Below are positions 17,567-26,723 of a stretch of DNA of 64,000 nucleotides, piece after piece (within the stretch, counting starts at the first letter, position 1; the number at the start of each line of letters is the position of its first letter). The translations under genes and the position numbers were made by a program. The DNA comes from Maritalea mobilis (GTDB lineage: Bacteria; Pseudomonadota; Alphaproteobacteria; Rhodobacterales; Rhodobacteraceae). Under the pieces are notes generated by a model. That model was not told the DNA's origin and ran no database searches. It saw only the letters and a list, made by a program, of their open reading frames with translations. The stretch spans positions 496,001 through 560,000 of the forward strand of contig NZ_JAHVKE010000001.1 of the NCBI RefSeq assembly GCF_019800885.1, read 5' to 3'.

Positions 17567-18810
17567 TGCGTCAGCTCCTCGTAACTGGTGCGCACCTCGA
17601 CGCCTTCGGTCACGAATTCCTGTCCCACGGTGATGACATCGGCCACCTCGGGCAGGCCCTCCAGCCAGACGCCGTTCGCCGTGTCGCGGATCATGCGCAC
17701 CGGCACGAAGCGGACGATGCCGTCCTCGACGATGCGCACGCCAAGCTGGCCGCCATCGTTCAGCGTCATGGCCGAGGCCGGCAGCAGATGCGCGGGCGTG
17801 CCCGCCGTCTGGATCAGGATATCGGCAGTCTGGCCGTCGCGGATCGTCGTGTCGGGATTGGCCACCGTGATTTCCACGCGGAAGGTGCGGGTCTGCTCAT
17901 CGGCGGAGCGGCTGAGGAACGTCACCTCGCCCACCACCTCGCGCCCCGAGGCCAGCCGCGCCCCGGCCATGGCGCCAAGCGCGATCCGGTCGACCTCGGC
18001 CTCGGGGACGAAGCCCACCAGTTTCATCGGGTCAAGCTGGATCACCGTGGCGCACAGGCTGCCGGGCTGCATCAGGCTGCCCAGTTCCGCCGTGTCGGAC
18101 TCGAGGAACCCGGGGAATGGCGCGCTGATGGTCAGGTTGGCGATCTCCTCCTCGGCGCTGGCCACGGCGGCCTCGGCCGAGCGGATGGTCGACCGCGCCT
18201 GCGCCACGCCGGCCTCGGCGGCGGCGATGGCCGCCAATGCGCTTTCGCGTCCTGCCTCGGCGCTGGCGGCCGCTGTTTCCGACCCGAAGCCCCGTTCGCT
18301 CAGCCGGGTGGCCGCGTTGGCGTCGATCTCGGCGGCGGCCAGTTGCGCCCGCGCCCCGGCCAGTTGCGCCTCGGCCTCGGGCAGGCGGGCCTGTGCGGTC
18401 TCAAGCGCGGCTTGCGCTTCTTCCAGCGAGGTCAGGCGGGTGCCCGGGTCGATCTCGCACAGAAGCTGCCCTTCCTCGACGAAGGCGCCGGCCCGGATCG
18501 GCTCCGAGATCACGCGGCCCGAGGTTTCGGCGGCGACGTCGACCTGCCGGATCGCCTCGGTCCGGCCGCGCAACAGAACGGCGTTCTCGGTCACCTGGGC
18601 CGCGGACCGGCGCACGGTCACGTGCACGCGATCATCATCGGCGGCCTCTGCCGCGGCCACTTCGGCGAGGGAGGTTTCATCGACGGGCACGTTCATCGTC
18701 GGCTCGGGCGCGTAGCGCGCCGCGAAATCGACGAGGCTTTCACGGTCGAGAATGACGAAATACAGGGCGACGCAGACCAGCGCCGCGATGATCAAGGGAA
18801 AAGGTTTCAT
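17563..18810 (-). CDS. RND efflux periplasmic adaptor (membrane fusion protein)
   Basis: A 415-residue adaptor. An N-terminal anchor helix (about residues 4-18) precedes a lipoyl-like half (VDVAAETSGRVISEPIRAG), a long alpha-helical hairpin rich in Ala/Glu (about 125-215), the second lipoyl half (NLTISAPFPGFL) and beta-barrel domains. It links the pump to an outer-membrane channel. The ATG at 18810 puts the anchor at the N-terminus; the frame's earlier start adds 13 unlikely residues. The stop overlaps the pump start. A palindrome about 90-105 bases upstream may be the operator. Confidence 0.92.
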   Translation of the reverse strand: MKPFPLIIAALVCVALYFVILDRESLVDFAARYAPEPTMNVPVDETSLAEVAAAEAADDDRVHVTVRRSAAQVTENAVLLRGRTEAIRQVDVAAETSGRVISEPIRAGAFVEEGQLLCEIDPGTRLTSLEEAQAALETAQARLPEAEAQLAGARAQLAAAEIDANAATRLSERGFGSETAAASAEAGRESALAAIAAAEAGVAQARSTIRSAEAAVASAEEEIANLTISAPFPGFLESDTAELGSLMQPGSLCATVIQLDPMKLVGFVPEAEVDRIALGAMAGARLASGREVVGEVTFLSRSADEQTRTFRVEITVANPDTTIRDGQTADILIQTAGTPAHLLPASAMTLNDGGQLGVRIVEDGIVRFVPVRMIRDTANGVWLEGLPEVADVITVGQEFVTEGVEVRTSYEELTQ

Positions 18811-18897
18811 GCCGATTACTGCGTCTTTCCCGGCCACGCCCGCCGCCAAGCCGCGCGGTCCATGCCGATTGTTTGTTTGGTGCGTTCTTCAAATACG

Positions 18898-18915
18898 CTG
18901 AACCATTCCGTTCAG
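18898..18915. promoter_or_regulatory. Operator-like palindrome upstream of the RND operon
   Basis: A perfect inverted repeat CTGAAC-N6-GTTCAG lies in the 283-base gap between the efflux adaptor (minus) and the yfgM-like gene (plus). Spacing and size fit a TetR/AcrR dimer site, the usual regulator class for such pumps, but no regulator gene is adjacent. The rest of the gap shows no gene. Regulatory use is inferred. Confidence 0.4.
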
Positions 18916-19093
18916 ATTAGTTTTTTCTGCAACGCGGCGCAACGCTGATCCCGCACGGCGCTGACCCCGTGTCGCGCACAGATTGCAGGGGATCCGTGCA
19001 CAATCCAGACCCAAGGCGCGGGCCGGCCCTTGCGGCGGCCCCGTCGCCCGCGCTATTGGGGCCTCGAGGAATGCTTGGGGGTGAGCGGCAAAC

Positions 19094-19942
19094 ATGGCCA
19101 ATACCGACAGTTTTATCGACGAGGTCAGTGAAGAGGTCCGTCGCGACCGCTTGTTCGGCCTGTTCCGCCGTTGGGCGTGGCTGGCGATCCTGATCGTGGT
19201 TCTTCTGGTCGGCGGGGCGGCCTATCTCGAATGGCAGCGCGCGCAGAACCAGGCCAGCGCCGAAGCGTTCGGCAATGCCGTTTTGACCGCGCTCGACAAT
19301 GGCAGCCCCGAGGCCCGCATCGCCGCGCTTGAGGCCGTGGAGGCCCCGGGCGACGAGGCCGCGCTCGTGGTGGCCCTGCTGGCGGCAGGCGAGGCCAGTG
19401 CCGATGACGGCACCGCCGCCGACGCCGCCGCAGGCCTGCGCGCGGCGGCCATGGCGCCCGAACTGCCGCAGATCTACCGCGACCTCGCGATCTACAAGGC
19501 GCATCTGCTGTCGCCGCTGCCCGCCGACGAGGCCCGCCTCGAACTGGGCGTCCTGGCCGAACCGGGCCGCCCCTTCGCGGCGCTTGCAGAGGAGCAACTG
19601 GCGCTGATCGACGTTGTCGAGGGCGACATCGAGGCGGCGATCAACCGCCTACGTTCGCTGGAAAATGCCGCCGCGGCCACGCCGGGCTTGCAACAGCGCG
19701 CCGCACAGTTGATTGTGGCGCTCGAAGCGGGGGCCACGCTGGTCGATACTGCCCCGGTGGAGGAGGAACCGCCGGTGGTTGAGCCAGCACCCGAAGCCCC
19801 CGCCGAAGATGCTGAAACGGGGACTGGCGAGGCGTCCGACGCGGACGCCGAAGATGTAGCCCCCGAGGGTGAGGATGACGGCGGCGACACCGCCGGCGAC
19901 GCGGCGGCGGACGAGGAGACCGAGGCCGTCGTCGAACAGTAA
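19094..19942 (+). CDS. YfgM-like tetratricopeptide membrane protein
   Basis: A 282-residue protein with a short cytoplasmic N-terminus, one helix (about 27-46) and a periplasmic alpha-helical (TPR-like) domain to about residue 215, ending in an acidic Glu/Asp/Ala tail. The N-terminal SFIDEVSEEVRRDRLFGLFRRW pattern and its position directly before bamB match the YfgM family, which associates with the Sec translocon and periplasmic chaperones. The acidic tail is an alphaproteobacterial embellishment and looks disordered. Confidence 0.8.
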   Translation: MANTDSFIDEVSEEVRRDRLFGLFRRWAWLAILIVVLLVGGAAYLEWQRAQNQASAEAFGNAVLTALDNGSPEARIAALEAVEAPGDEAALVVALLAAGEASADDGTAADAAAGLRAAAMAPELPQIYRDLAIYKAHLLSPLPADEARLELGVLAEPGRPFAALAEEQLALIDVVEGDIEAAINRLRSLENAAAATPGLQQRAAQLIVALEAGATLVDTAPVEEEPPVVEPAPEAPAEDAETGTGEASDADAEDVAPEGEDDGGDTAGDAAADEETEAVVEQ

Positions 19943-19991
19943 AGCGGGCCGACCCGGCGCGCAGGACGAGACAACAGGAATACCGGACCGC

Positions 19992-21362
19992 ATGATGATC
20001 GAAGCCGATGCACCCCGCCCGAGCGTGACGCGCCGAAATCAGCCCCTGCGCCGTGCCATCGGCCTCGCGGTCCTTCTGGGCAGCGCCATGACGCTTGCCG
20101 CCTGTGACCGCGAAGTGATCCTGCCCGGCGAACGCCTCGACACGCGCGCGGTCCTGACCGGTGCCGAAAGCGCGGGCGAGACCGTCGATGCGCCCCGTCC
20201 GATCAGCCTGCCCGCCGCGCGCAGCCTTGGCAGTTGGGAGATGCGCGGCTTCGATGCGCAGAACCGCACGCCCCACGGCGCACTCGGCGGCGCCCTGCAA
20301 CAGGTCTGGAGCGCAGATATCGGCGCGGGCAATGCCCGCCGCCAGCGCCTGACGGCGGACCCGGTGGCCGCTGGTGGCCGCGTCTTCACCCTCGATGCCG
20401 AAGCCGGCCTTCAGGCCACGTCGCTATCGAACGGCGCGCCGGTCTGGCGCGTGAGCCTCGAACCCGGCTTCGACCGGGGCGGCGCCGTCTCCGGCGGTGG
20501 TCTGGCCGTGTCGGGGGGGCGTCTTTACGCGACCACGGGCTTCGGTGAGTTGATCGCGCTCGACCCGGCCAGCGGAAATATCCAGTGGCGCCAGCGCCTT
20601 GGCGCGGGCATCGGCGCCCCCACGGTCGCGGGCGGCACCGTCTTCGTGGTCAGCCGGGACAACAGGGCCTGGGCCATCGACGCCGAAACCGGCCGGATCG
20701 AGTGGGAGGTGCCCTCGGCCCCCGCAAATGCCGTCCTCTCCGGCGGCGCGGCCCCGGCGGTCAGCGACAACCTCGTGATCTTCCCCTACGGCTCGGGCGA
20801 ACTGGTCGCTGCGTCGCGCAGCAGCGGGCTGCGCATGTGGTCTACCGCCGTCGCAGGCGGACGCCTTGGCGTGGCCTATTCCAACATCAACGACATCACC
20901 GGCGATCCGGTGGTCGTCGGCGGCACCGTCTATACCGGCAACCAGTCGGGCCGGGTGATCGCGTTGAACGCGCGCACGGGCACCCGCATCTGGACGGCGA
21001 CCGAAGGCAGCTATTCCCCGGTTCTGGCCGCTGGCGACAGCCTGTTCTTCGTCTCGGATCGCAACGAGTTGATCCGGATCGACGCCGATACGGGCGAACG
21101 GGTCTGGGGCACGGAATTGCCGCTTTACGTGCGCGAGCGGGAACGCCGCCGCCGCGCGGTCTTCACCCATTACGGCCCGATCCTCGCCGGTGGACGGTTG
21201 CTTGTCGCCTCGGGGGACGAGCGCGTGCGCCTCTTCTCGCCGGAAAGCGGGGAGTTGGTCGGGTCGGTCGAGCTGCGCAACGGCGCGGCTGCCGCGCCGA
21301 TTGTCGTCAATGACATGCTGCTGGTCTTGACCGAGGATGGCCGGTTGACGGCCTACCGCTAA
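19992..21362 (+). CDS. bamB: BamB-like outer membrane assembly lipoprotein
   Basis: A 456-residue protein with repeated PQQ/beta-propeller blades (LDAEAGLQATSLSNGAPVW, IALDPASGNIQWRQRL, WAIDAETGRIEWEV and so on). A type II signal precedes Cys38 (TLAAC), preceded by a helix after RRNQPLRR. It is expected to be anchored to the inner face of the outer membrane and to assist BamA in barrel insertion. ATG 19992 and 19995 are adjacent; either fits. It forms a pair with the YfgM-like gene 49 bases upstream, an arrangement common in proteobacteria. Confidence 0.9.
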   Translation: MMIEADAPRPSVTRRNQPLRRAIGLAVLLGSAMTLAACDREVILPGERLDTRAVLTGAESAGETVDAPRPISLPAARSLGSWEMRGFDAQNRTPHGALGGALQQVWSADIGAGNARRQRLTADPVAAGGRVFTLDAEAGLQATSLSNGAPVWRVSLEPGFDRGGAVSGGGLAVSGGRLYATTGFGELIALDPASGNIQWRQRLGAGIGAPTVAGGTVFVVSRDNRAWAIDAETGRIEWEVPSAPANAVLSGGAAPAVSDNLVIFPYGSGELVAASRSSGLRMWSTAVAGGRLGVAYSNINDITGDPVVVGGTVYTGNQSGRVIALNARTGTRIWTATEGSYSPVLAAGDSLFFVSDRNELIRIDADTGERVWGTELPLYVRERERRRRAVFTHYGPILAGGRLLVASGDERVRLFSPESGELVGSVELRNGAAAAPIVVNDMLLVLTEDGRLTAYR

Positions 21363-21390
21363 GCGCGTTCCTTCGACCCACCCGATCCGA

Positions 21391-22023
21391 TCATGTCAAC
21401 CAGGCGATCCGTGTCTCGTCTGGCACACCCAGCCAGCCACCTAGTCCATAGGCTGCGAACCGCGCCAGGTTGAACCAGATCGCAAGGCTTTCGCGGGTTA
21501 GTGACCACAGCCTCGGCTCATTCTGCAGCCGGGCGGCGGGAACCAGGGTCACGTTGTCCATCCCCATGACCCGGGCCGAGGCCCAGGAGCGCGGCAGATG
21601 GTACGCCTCGGTGACCAACAGGACATGGCTGCCCTCCGCAATAAGGTCGGACGCGTAGTAGATGTTTTGCAGGGTCGAGGCCGCTTGCGGCTCGATCCGG
21701 ACCACGTCGGCGGGCAGGGCGGCCACCTCGGCCATGGCGTCCGCGGCGGTCACGGGAAAGCCGCCCCCGCTGAACACGACAAGCGGCGCGGCGCCGGCAC
21801 GGAAAAGCTCGGCACAGGTTTCGGCGCGCACGCGGGATCCGCTATCGGCGGTTCCGTCCTCCAGCACGCCGCTGCTCAGGCACAGGATCGCATCGCCTTC
21901 GCCGGACAGGTCTTGGTCGGGCCAGACCACTGTCCAGAGGCACACCGCCGCGAAGGTCGCCACCCAGACCAGGAGCATTGCCCGGAGGGTCCGCCCGACC
22001 CGTCGAATGCCGCGTCCGCGCAT
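21391..22023 (-). CDS. YdcF/DUF218 family membrane-anchored protein
   Basis: A 210-residue protein with one N-terminal helix (RAMLLVWVATFAAVCLWTVV) and a periplasmic DUF218 domain containing VVFSGGG, STLQNIYYAS and TEAYHLPRSW. DUF218 proteins (YdcF, SanA, ElyC) are linked to envelope integrity and bind nucleotide-like ligands in some cases. Start 22023 has AAGGACC immediately upstream and lies 7 bases after the guaA stop, so the two are co-transcribed. The longer frame to 22074 would overlap guaA. Confidence 0.85.
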   Translation of the reverse strand: MRGRGIRRVGRTLRAMLLVWVATFAAVCLWTVVWPDQDLSGEGDAILCLSSGVLEDGTADSGSRVRAETCAELFRAGAAPLVVFSGGGFPVTAADAMAEVAALPADVVRIEPQAASTLQNIYYASDLIAEGSHVLLVTEAYHLPRSWASARVMGMDNVTLVPAARLQNEPRLWSLTRESLAIWFNLARFAAYGLGGWLGVPDETRIAWLT

Positions 22024-22030
22024 TAGGTCC

Positions 22031-23608
22031 TTATTCCCACTCGATGGTGCCCGGCGGTTTCGAGGTGATGTCATAGGTCACCCGGTTGATGCCCTTCACC
22101 TCGTTGATGATCCGCGTCGCGGTTTCGCCAAGGAACTCATGGCTGAACGGGTAGTAATCGGCGGTCATGCCATCGACCGACGTGACCGCGCGCAGCGCGC
22201 AGGCATAGTCATAGGTCCGCCCGTCGCCCATCACGCCGACGGTGCGCACCGGCAGGATCGCGACGAAGGCCTGCCAGATCTCGTCATAGAGGCCGTGTTT
22301 GCGGATCTGGTCGATATAGACCGCGTCGGCCTTGCGCAGGATCTCCAGCTTCTCTCGGGTAATCTCGCCGGGGCAGCGGATGGCAAGGCCGGGGCCGGGG
22401 AAGGGGTGCCGCCCGATGAAGCTGGCGGGCAGGCCCAACTCGTGACCCAAGGCGCGGACCTCGTCCTTGAACAGCTCGCGCAGCGGCTCGACCAGTTTCA
22501 GGCCCATCTTCTCGGGCAGGCCGCCAACATTGTGATGGCTCTTGATCGTGACGCTGGGGCCGCCGGAAAACGACACCGATTCAATCACATCCGGGTAAAG
22601 CGTGCCTTGGGCGAGGAACTCCGCCCCCTCGATCTGGTCGGCGTATTTCTGGAACACGTCGATGAAGAGCTTGCCGATGGTCTTGCGCTTCGTTTCCGGA
22701 TCGGAAACGCCCTCCAGCGCGCCGAGGAACAGCTCGCTCTCGTCGGCATGGATCAGCGGGATGTTGTAGTGGTCGCGGAACATGCCGACCACTTCCTCGG
22801 CCTCGTTCTGCCGCAACAGCCCGTGGTCGACGAAGACGCAGGTCAACTGGTCGCCGATCGCCTCGTGGATCAGTACGGCGGCCACGGAGGAGTCGACGCC
22901 GCCCGACAGGCCGCAGATCACCTGCGCATCGCCCACCTGTTCACGGATCAGGCGGATCGCCTCGTCGCGATAGGCAGCCATGGTCCAGTCGCCCTTGAAC
23001 CCGGCCAGCCGCACGAAGTTTTCATACAGCGTCTTGCCGTTGGGGGTGTGGTGTACCTCGGGGTGGAATTGCACGGCGAAGTAGTTGCGGTCCAGGTCGG
23101 CGGTGATGGCGAAGGGCGCACCGGGCGAGGTTGCGATCACCTCGAAACCGGGGGCAATGCGGCTGACATGGTCCCCATGGCTCATCCACACCTGCTCGCG
23201 CCCATCCAGGAACCAGCCGTTCAGCAGATCGATGCGCTTTTCCGCAGGCTCCACATAGGCGCGACCGAACTCGGCCGTGCCCTCGCCGCGCAGCACCTCG
23301 CCGCCCAGCATGTGCATCATCACCTGCTGGCCATAGCAGATGCCCAGGATCGGCACGCCGAGGTCAAAGACCTTCTGCGGCGGGCGGGGGGAGCCGTCGT
23401 CGATCACGCTGGCCGGCCCGCCGGAAAAGATCACAGCCTTCGGCGCAAAGTCGTCGAGGAAGGCGTCGGTGACATTCTGGAACGGGTGGATCTCGCAATA
23501 GACATTCAGCTCGCGCAGGCGACGGGCGATCAGTTGCGTGACCTGGCTGCCGAAATCGATGATCAGCAGGCGTTCGTGATGGCGGGCGGGATCAACGGCG
23601 GTGCTCAT
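22031..23608 (-). CDS. guaA: GMP synthase (glutamine-hydrolysing)
   Basis: This 525-residue enzyme converts XMP to GMP using ATP and glutamine. An N-terminal class I amidotransferase domain carries the nucleophilic Cys motif GICYGQQ (about residue 90); the ATP pyrophosphatase domain has the P-loop SGGVDSS (about 235); the dimerisation domain ends with the family-typical TIEWE. Full length. ydcF follows in the same unit. Confidence 0.98.
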   Translation of the reverse strand: MSTAVDPARHHERLLIIDFGSQVTQLIARRLRELNVYCEIHPFQNVTDAFLDDFAPKAVIFSGGPASVIDDGSPRPPQKVFDLGVPILGICYGQQVMMHMLGGEVLRGEGTAEFGRAYVEPAEKRIDLLNGWFLDGREQVWMSHGDHVSRIAPGFEVIATSPGAPFAITADLDRNYFAVQFHPEVHHTPNGKTLYENFVRLAGFKGDWTMAAYRDEAIRLIREQVGDAQVICGLSGGVDSSVAAVLIHEAIGDQLTCVFVDHGLLRQNEAEEVVGMFRDHYNIPLIHADESELFLGALEGVSDPETKRKTIGKLFIDVFQKYADQIEGAEFLAQGTLYPDVIESVSFSGGPSVTIKSHHNVGGLPEKMGLKLVEPLRELFKDEVRALGHELGLPASFIGRHPFPGPGLAIRCPGEITREKLEILRKADAVYIDQIRKHGLYDEIWQAFVAILPVRTVGVMGDGRTYDYACALRAVTSVDGMTADYYPFSHEFLGETATRIINEVKGINRVTYDITSKPPGTIEWE

Positions 23609-23654
23609 GGGCTGCCTCTAAGCGACGCAACGAAATTGGGCAAGATAGAGCACG

Positions 23655-23684
23655 AAAAAACGGGCCTCAAATTGGGCCCGTTTT
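23655..23684 (-). terminator. Terminator after the outer-membrane barrel gene
   Basis: ACGGGCC / GGCCCGT stem with an 8-base loop, flanked by A-run and T-run. On the minus strand the stem is followed by six T, 20 bases after the stop at 23705. It has a shorter T-run on the plus side too, but no plus-strand gene needs it here. Confidence 0.9.
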
Positions 23685-23704
23685 GTCATGAAGATGTCTG
23701 ATGC

Positions 23705-24406
23705 TCAGAACTGGAACAGAACGCCGATCTCGACAGTCGTGAAGTTGAAATCAACCTCGGCTACGTCACCGCCGGAAACGCCATACTCTTCTTCACCGAA
23801 GGCATAGTGGGTGATGCCGCCGCGCACACGCATGGACTCACTCACCGCATATTCCATTCCCACGCCAATCGTGAAGCCGGTCGCGGTTTCCTCGCTGCCA
23901 TCGTTGGCCAGACCGATTGTCGAAACTTCAACATTTGCAGCGGCGAGGCCGAGAGAGCCATACACCATCATCTGGTCATTCATGAGATAGCCCAGCCGAC
24001 CGCTGAGCGAAACCATCGAGTCAATGGCAATGTTGCAATCGAAAGAGGTATTGGGGCAGGGCTCGGACCCGTCAATGTCCACCGCTGAGAGCGCAACCTC
24101 TGCACCGTAAACGAGATTGCCGTTTTGCATATTGTAGCCAATCAGGCCGCTGATCATGTGCCCGTCAATGTCGCCTTCGCCATCGCCGGGAAAGTCTGTG
24201 GTTGCGGGCGGAACGAACTCGCCTTCATAGATGCCATGGCCGAAGCTCAGGCTCCCTCCAACATAAACACCCGTCCAATCATAGATTGGCTCAGGAATGA
24301 TCGTAACTGGCGGCGGAGGTGTTTCGACAACGCCTCCTGCAAAGGTAGCACACGTGCTAGCCAGAAGGGCTGCGGCGGACAGTTTCACAAGCTGGACGCT
24401 TTTCAT
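23705..24406 (-). CDS. Outer-membrane beta-barrel protein (Omp25-like)
   Basis: A 233-residue protein. A signal peptide ends around residue 23 (ATFA-GG), then a proline-rich spacer, then YDWTGVYVGGSLSFGHG, the typical first strand of the Omp25/OMP_b-brl family. Eight or so amphipathic strands follow, with a terminal aromatic (VEIGVLFQF). A structural or adhesion-type surface protein is likely. AT-richer coding and a long AT-rich upstream region suggest strong, independent expression. It has its own terminator. Confidence 0.85.
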   Translation of the reverse strand: MKSVQLVKLSAAALLASTCATFAGGVVETPPPPVTIIPEPIYDWTGVYVGGSLSFGHGIYEGEFVPPATTDFPGDGEGDIDGHMISGLIGYNMQNGNLVYGAEVALSAVDIDGSEPCPNTSFDCNIAIDSMVSLSGRLGYLMNDQMMVYGSLGLAAANVEVSTIGLANDGSEETATGFTIGVGMEYAVSESMRVRGGITHYAFGEEEYGVSGGDVAEVDFNFTTVEIGVLFQF

Positions 24407-24438
24407 AACGTTCCCCCAATCGAGAGCTTTTGAATTGA

Positions 24439-24493
24439 CCTAAGGTTAACACCACCTCAGCGAATATGCGATGAGTCGTGGTTTCCCTAAGGT
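24439..24493 (-). promoter_or_regulatory. Repeated CCTAAGGT sites upstream of the barrel gene
   Basis: Two copies of CCTAAGGT occur at 24439-24446 and 24486-24493, 47 bases apart start to start, in the AT-rich region upstream of the outer-membrane gene. Each is nearly self-complementary. The spacing is about four and a half helical turns. They may be operator half-sites; nothing else is seen in the 285-base gap up to 24691. Confidence 0.3.
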
Positions 24494-24691
24494 AATTCAT
24501 TCGCCCCGTGATCACTCTGCAACATATCATATGCAACGGTCGGATTAAAAAGAAAAAATTGACGCTGTCACACGGTTGCCCTTGGCGGACATGTCGTTTT
24601 CCCGCTGAACTTGCCGCAATTCGGCTGCGTCCGGCCGCGCTATATCGCTAGAACCGCGTGAAACAGGGCTCCGCAAGCGGGAGGATTCGAG

Positions 24692-26248
24692 ATGGCCGAA
24701 GCACAGGCACAGGGCGCGCGACGGCGCGGGCGCGGGGCAGGCGGCGGGGCGGCGCGGCGCGCGGCGCGCTCGGCGGTGAGTTTCGAGACCGCCTGCTTCA
24801 TCGAGCGCAACATTCCCAATCTCGAAATGCTGAACGAAGAGGCGCTTCAGATCATCGAGGAGAATGCCGAAACGATCCTCGAAGAGATCGGCGTTGCCTT
24901 CGTCGAGAACCCCGCCGCGCTGGAGCGCTGGAAAGAGGCCGGGGCCGATGTGCAGGGCGAACGCGTCCGCATCCCGCGCGGCCTGGCGCGGAAACTCTGC
25001 GCCACCGCTCCGTCGCGCTTCACCCAGATCGCCCGCAACCGCGCCCGCGACGTCGAGATCGGCGGCGGCAGCCTGGTGCTCGCGCCTGTCTACGGACCGC
25101 CCTTCGTGCGCGATTACGAGGGCGGACGCCGCTACGCCACGATGGCCGATTTCGAGAAGCTGGTGAAACTGGGCTACATGTCCGAATGGCTTCACCATTC
25201 CGGCGGCACCGTGTGCGAGCCGACCGACGTGCCGGTCAACAAGCGCCATTTCGACATGCTCTACGCGCATATGAGCCTTAGCGACAAACCCTTCATGGGT
25301 TCGGTCACCGACCCGTCGCGCGCGCTCGACTCCATCGAGATGGCCAGGATCCTCTTCGGGGACGAGGTCGTTGACCAGAACTGCGTGATGACCTCGCTCA
25401 TCAACATCAACTCGCCGCTGACCTTCGACGCGACGATGATGGGCGCGCTGGAGCATTACGCCGCCGCCGGTCAGGCCTGCATCGTCTCCCCCTTCATCGT
25501 GGGCGGCGCGATGGCGCCCGTCTCGGTCATGGGGACGCTGACGCAGGTGCTGGCCGAAGTGCTGGCCGGCGTCGCCTACAGCCAGCTGATCCGCCCCGGC
25601 GCGCCGGTGATTTTCGGCGCTTTCGTCACCTCGATCGACATGAACTCGGGCGCGCCCACCTTCGGCACGCCCGAGGCTGCGCAGATCACCAACGGCGCCG
25701 GGCAGCTGGCCCGCCGCCTCGGGCTTCCCTACCGCTCGGGCGGGGGCTTCACCGGCTCGAAACTGCCCGATGCGCAGGCCGCCTACGAGAGTGCGAACAC
25801 GCTCAACAACGCGCTTCTGTCGGGCGTGAATTTCATGCTCCACGCCTGCGGCTGGCTGGAAGGCGGGCTTGTCTCCAGCCCCGAGAAATTCGTCATGGAT
25901 GCCGATCAGCTTGGCACGCTGCACAAGCTGGCCGCGGGCATTCCCACCGACGAGAACGCGCAGGCGATGGACGCCATCCGCGAGGTCGGGCCGGGCGGCC
26001 ACTACCTTGGCTGCGCGCATACCCAGGCCAATTACCAGACGGCCTTCTGGCGCACCAAGCTGCTGGATTACAAACCCTTCGAGACCTGGGCCGAGGAGGG
26101 CGAGCGCAGCACCTATGAACTCGCCACCCAACGGGTCGGCAAGATGCTGGGCGATTACCAGCAGCCCGCGCTGGACCCCGCCGTGGACGAGGCGCTGAAG
26201 GATTACATCGCGCGGCGCAAGTCCGAGATGCCCGACGCCTTCATCTGA
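24692..26248 (+). CDS. MttB-family methyltransferase without pyrrolysine
   Basis: A 518-residue member of the trimethylamine methyltransferase (MttB) superfamily: LEEIGVAFVENPAALERWKEAGADV near the start, then APVYGPPFVRD, SEWLHHSGGTVCEP, and the C-terminal GGHYLGCAHTQANYQTAFW. No in-frame TAG interrupts the gene, so it belongs to the non-pyrrolysine branch that demethylates quaternary amines such as glycine betaine in other organisms. A basic, glycine/arginine-rich N-terminal tail (about 27 residues) is a feature of Rhodobacterales copies. GGGAGGA precedes the start. No corrinoid protein gene is adjacent, so the methyl acceptor is unknown. Confidence 0.88.
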   Translation: MAEAQAQGARRRGRGAGGGAARRAARSAVSFETACFIERNIPNLEMLNEEALQIIEENAETILEEIGVAFVENPAALERWKEAGADVQGERVRIPRGLARKLCATAPSRFTQIARNRARDVEIGGGSLVLAPVYGPPFVRDYEGGRRYATMADFEKLVKLGYMSEWLHHSGGTVCEPTDVPVNKRHFDMLYAHMSLSDKPFMGSVTDPSRALDSIEMARILFGDEVVDQNCVMTSLININSPLTFDATMMGALEHYAAAGQACIVSPFIVGGAMAPVSVMGTLTQVLAEVLAGVAYSQLIRPGAPVIFGAFVTSIDMNSGAPTFGTPEAAQITNGAGQLARRLGLPYRSGGGFTGSKLPDAQAAYESANTLNNALLSGVNFMLHACGWLEGGLVSSPEKFVMDADQLGTLHKLAAGIPTDENAQAMDAIREVGPGGHYLGCAHTQANYQTAFWRTKLLDYKPFETWAEEGERSTYELATQRVGKMLGDYQQPALDPAVDEALKDYIARRKSEMPDAFI

Positions 26249-26271
26249 GGCGCCGGGGCGAGCCCGTTTCA

Positions 26272-26511
26272 TCAGGCCGACCGCGCCGCGGACAGAAGCG
26301 CGCTCATCACCTGCACATGGCGGCGGGGCGAATAGCCCAGGCCGCCACCCAGCCGCGCGGCGTTCAGCATCTCTTCTTCCGCCAGCAGGGCGGAGACTGG
26401 GCGGCGCGCGGCGCGGCGATGCGCGCATCCCGCCTCAGCCGCGATGCGGGCGGCCTGAACCAGCAGGCCGGGGCGGTGCAGATGGGCGAGTCGGGTGGCA
26501 AGATCGGTCAT
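26272..26511 (-). CDS. Small alpha-helical protein (DUF6477-like)
   Basis: A 79-residue protein MTDLATRLAHLHRPGLLVQAAR..., with LLAEEEMLNAARLGGGLGYSPRRHVQVMSALLSAARSA at the end. The pattern resembles a small Rhodobacterales-only family (DUF6477, from memory). It is divergent from the DUF6456-like gene, sharing a 212-base AT-rich gap. Function unknown. Confidence 0.6.
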   Translation of the reverse strand: MTDLATRLAHLHRPGLLVQAARIAAEAGCAHRRAARRPVSALLAEEEMLNAARLGGGLGYSPRRHVQVMSALLSAARSA

Positions 26512-26646
26512 GGAAACCTCCGGGTCCGTGGCATGTCAGAGGGCCACAGCCTGCACCGGCCGGCACCGGTGTTGCGCCGATCCCGAAACCTGCGTTCGCA
26601 CGGCATCGCTTTGTTAACAATTCGGAAACAAATTCCCTGTAATCCC

Positions 26647-26664
26647 CTGATTTTAACTAATCAG
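26647..26664. promoter_or_regulatory. Palindrome in the divergent promoter region
   Basis: CTGATT-N6-AATCAG is a perfect 6-bp inverted repeat inside an AT-rich stretch (26605-26700) between the divergent DUF6477-like and DUF6456-like genes. TTAA tetramers nearby leave room for CtrA-like binding, though spacing is imperfect. Regulatory role is inferred. Confidence 0.3.
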
Positions 26665-26723
26665 TAATCAATCCAAACAAAACCTGACCCCTGTCGTCCT
26701 GACGTGAGACGAGGAGGGGACCT

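Noticed and set aside
24692-26248. Pyrrolysine-containing trimethylamine methyltransferase
   Set aside because: There is no in-frame TAG, and no pyl genes are seen.
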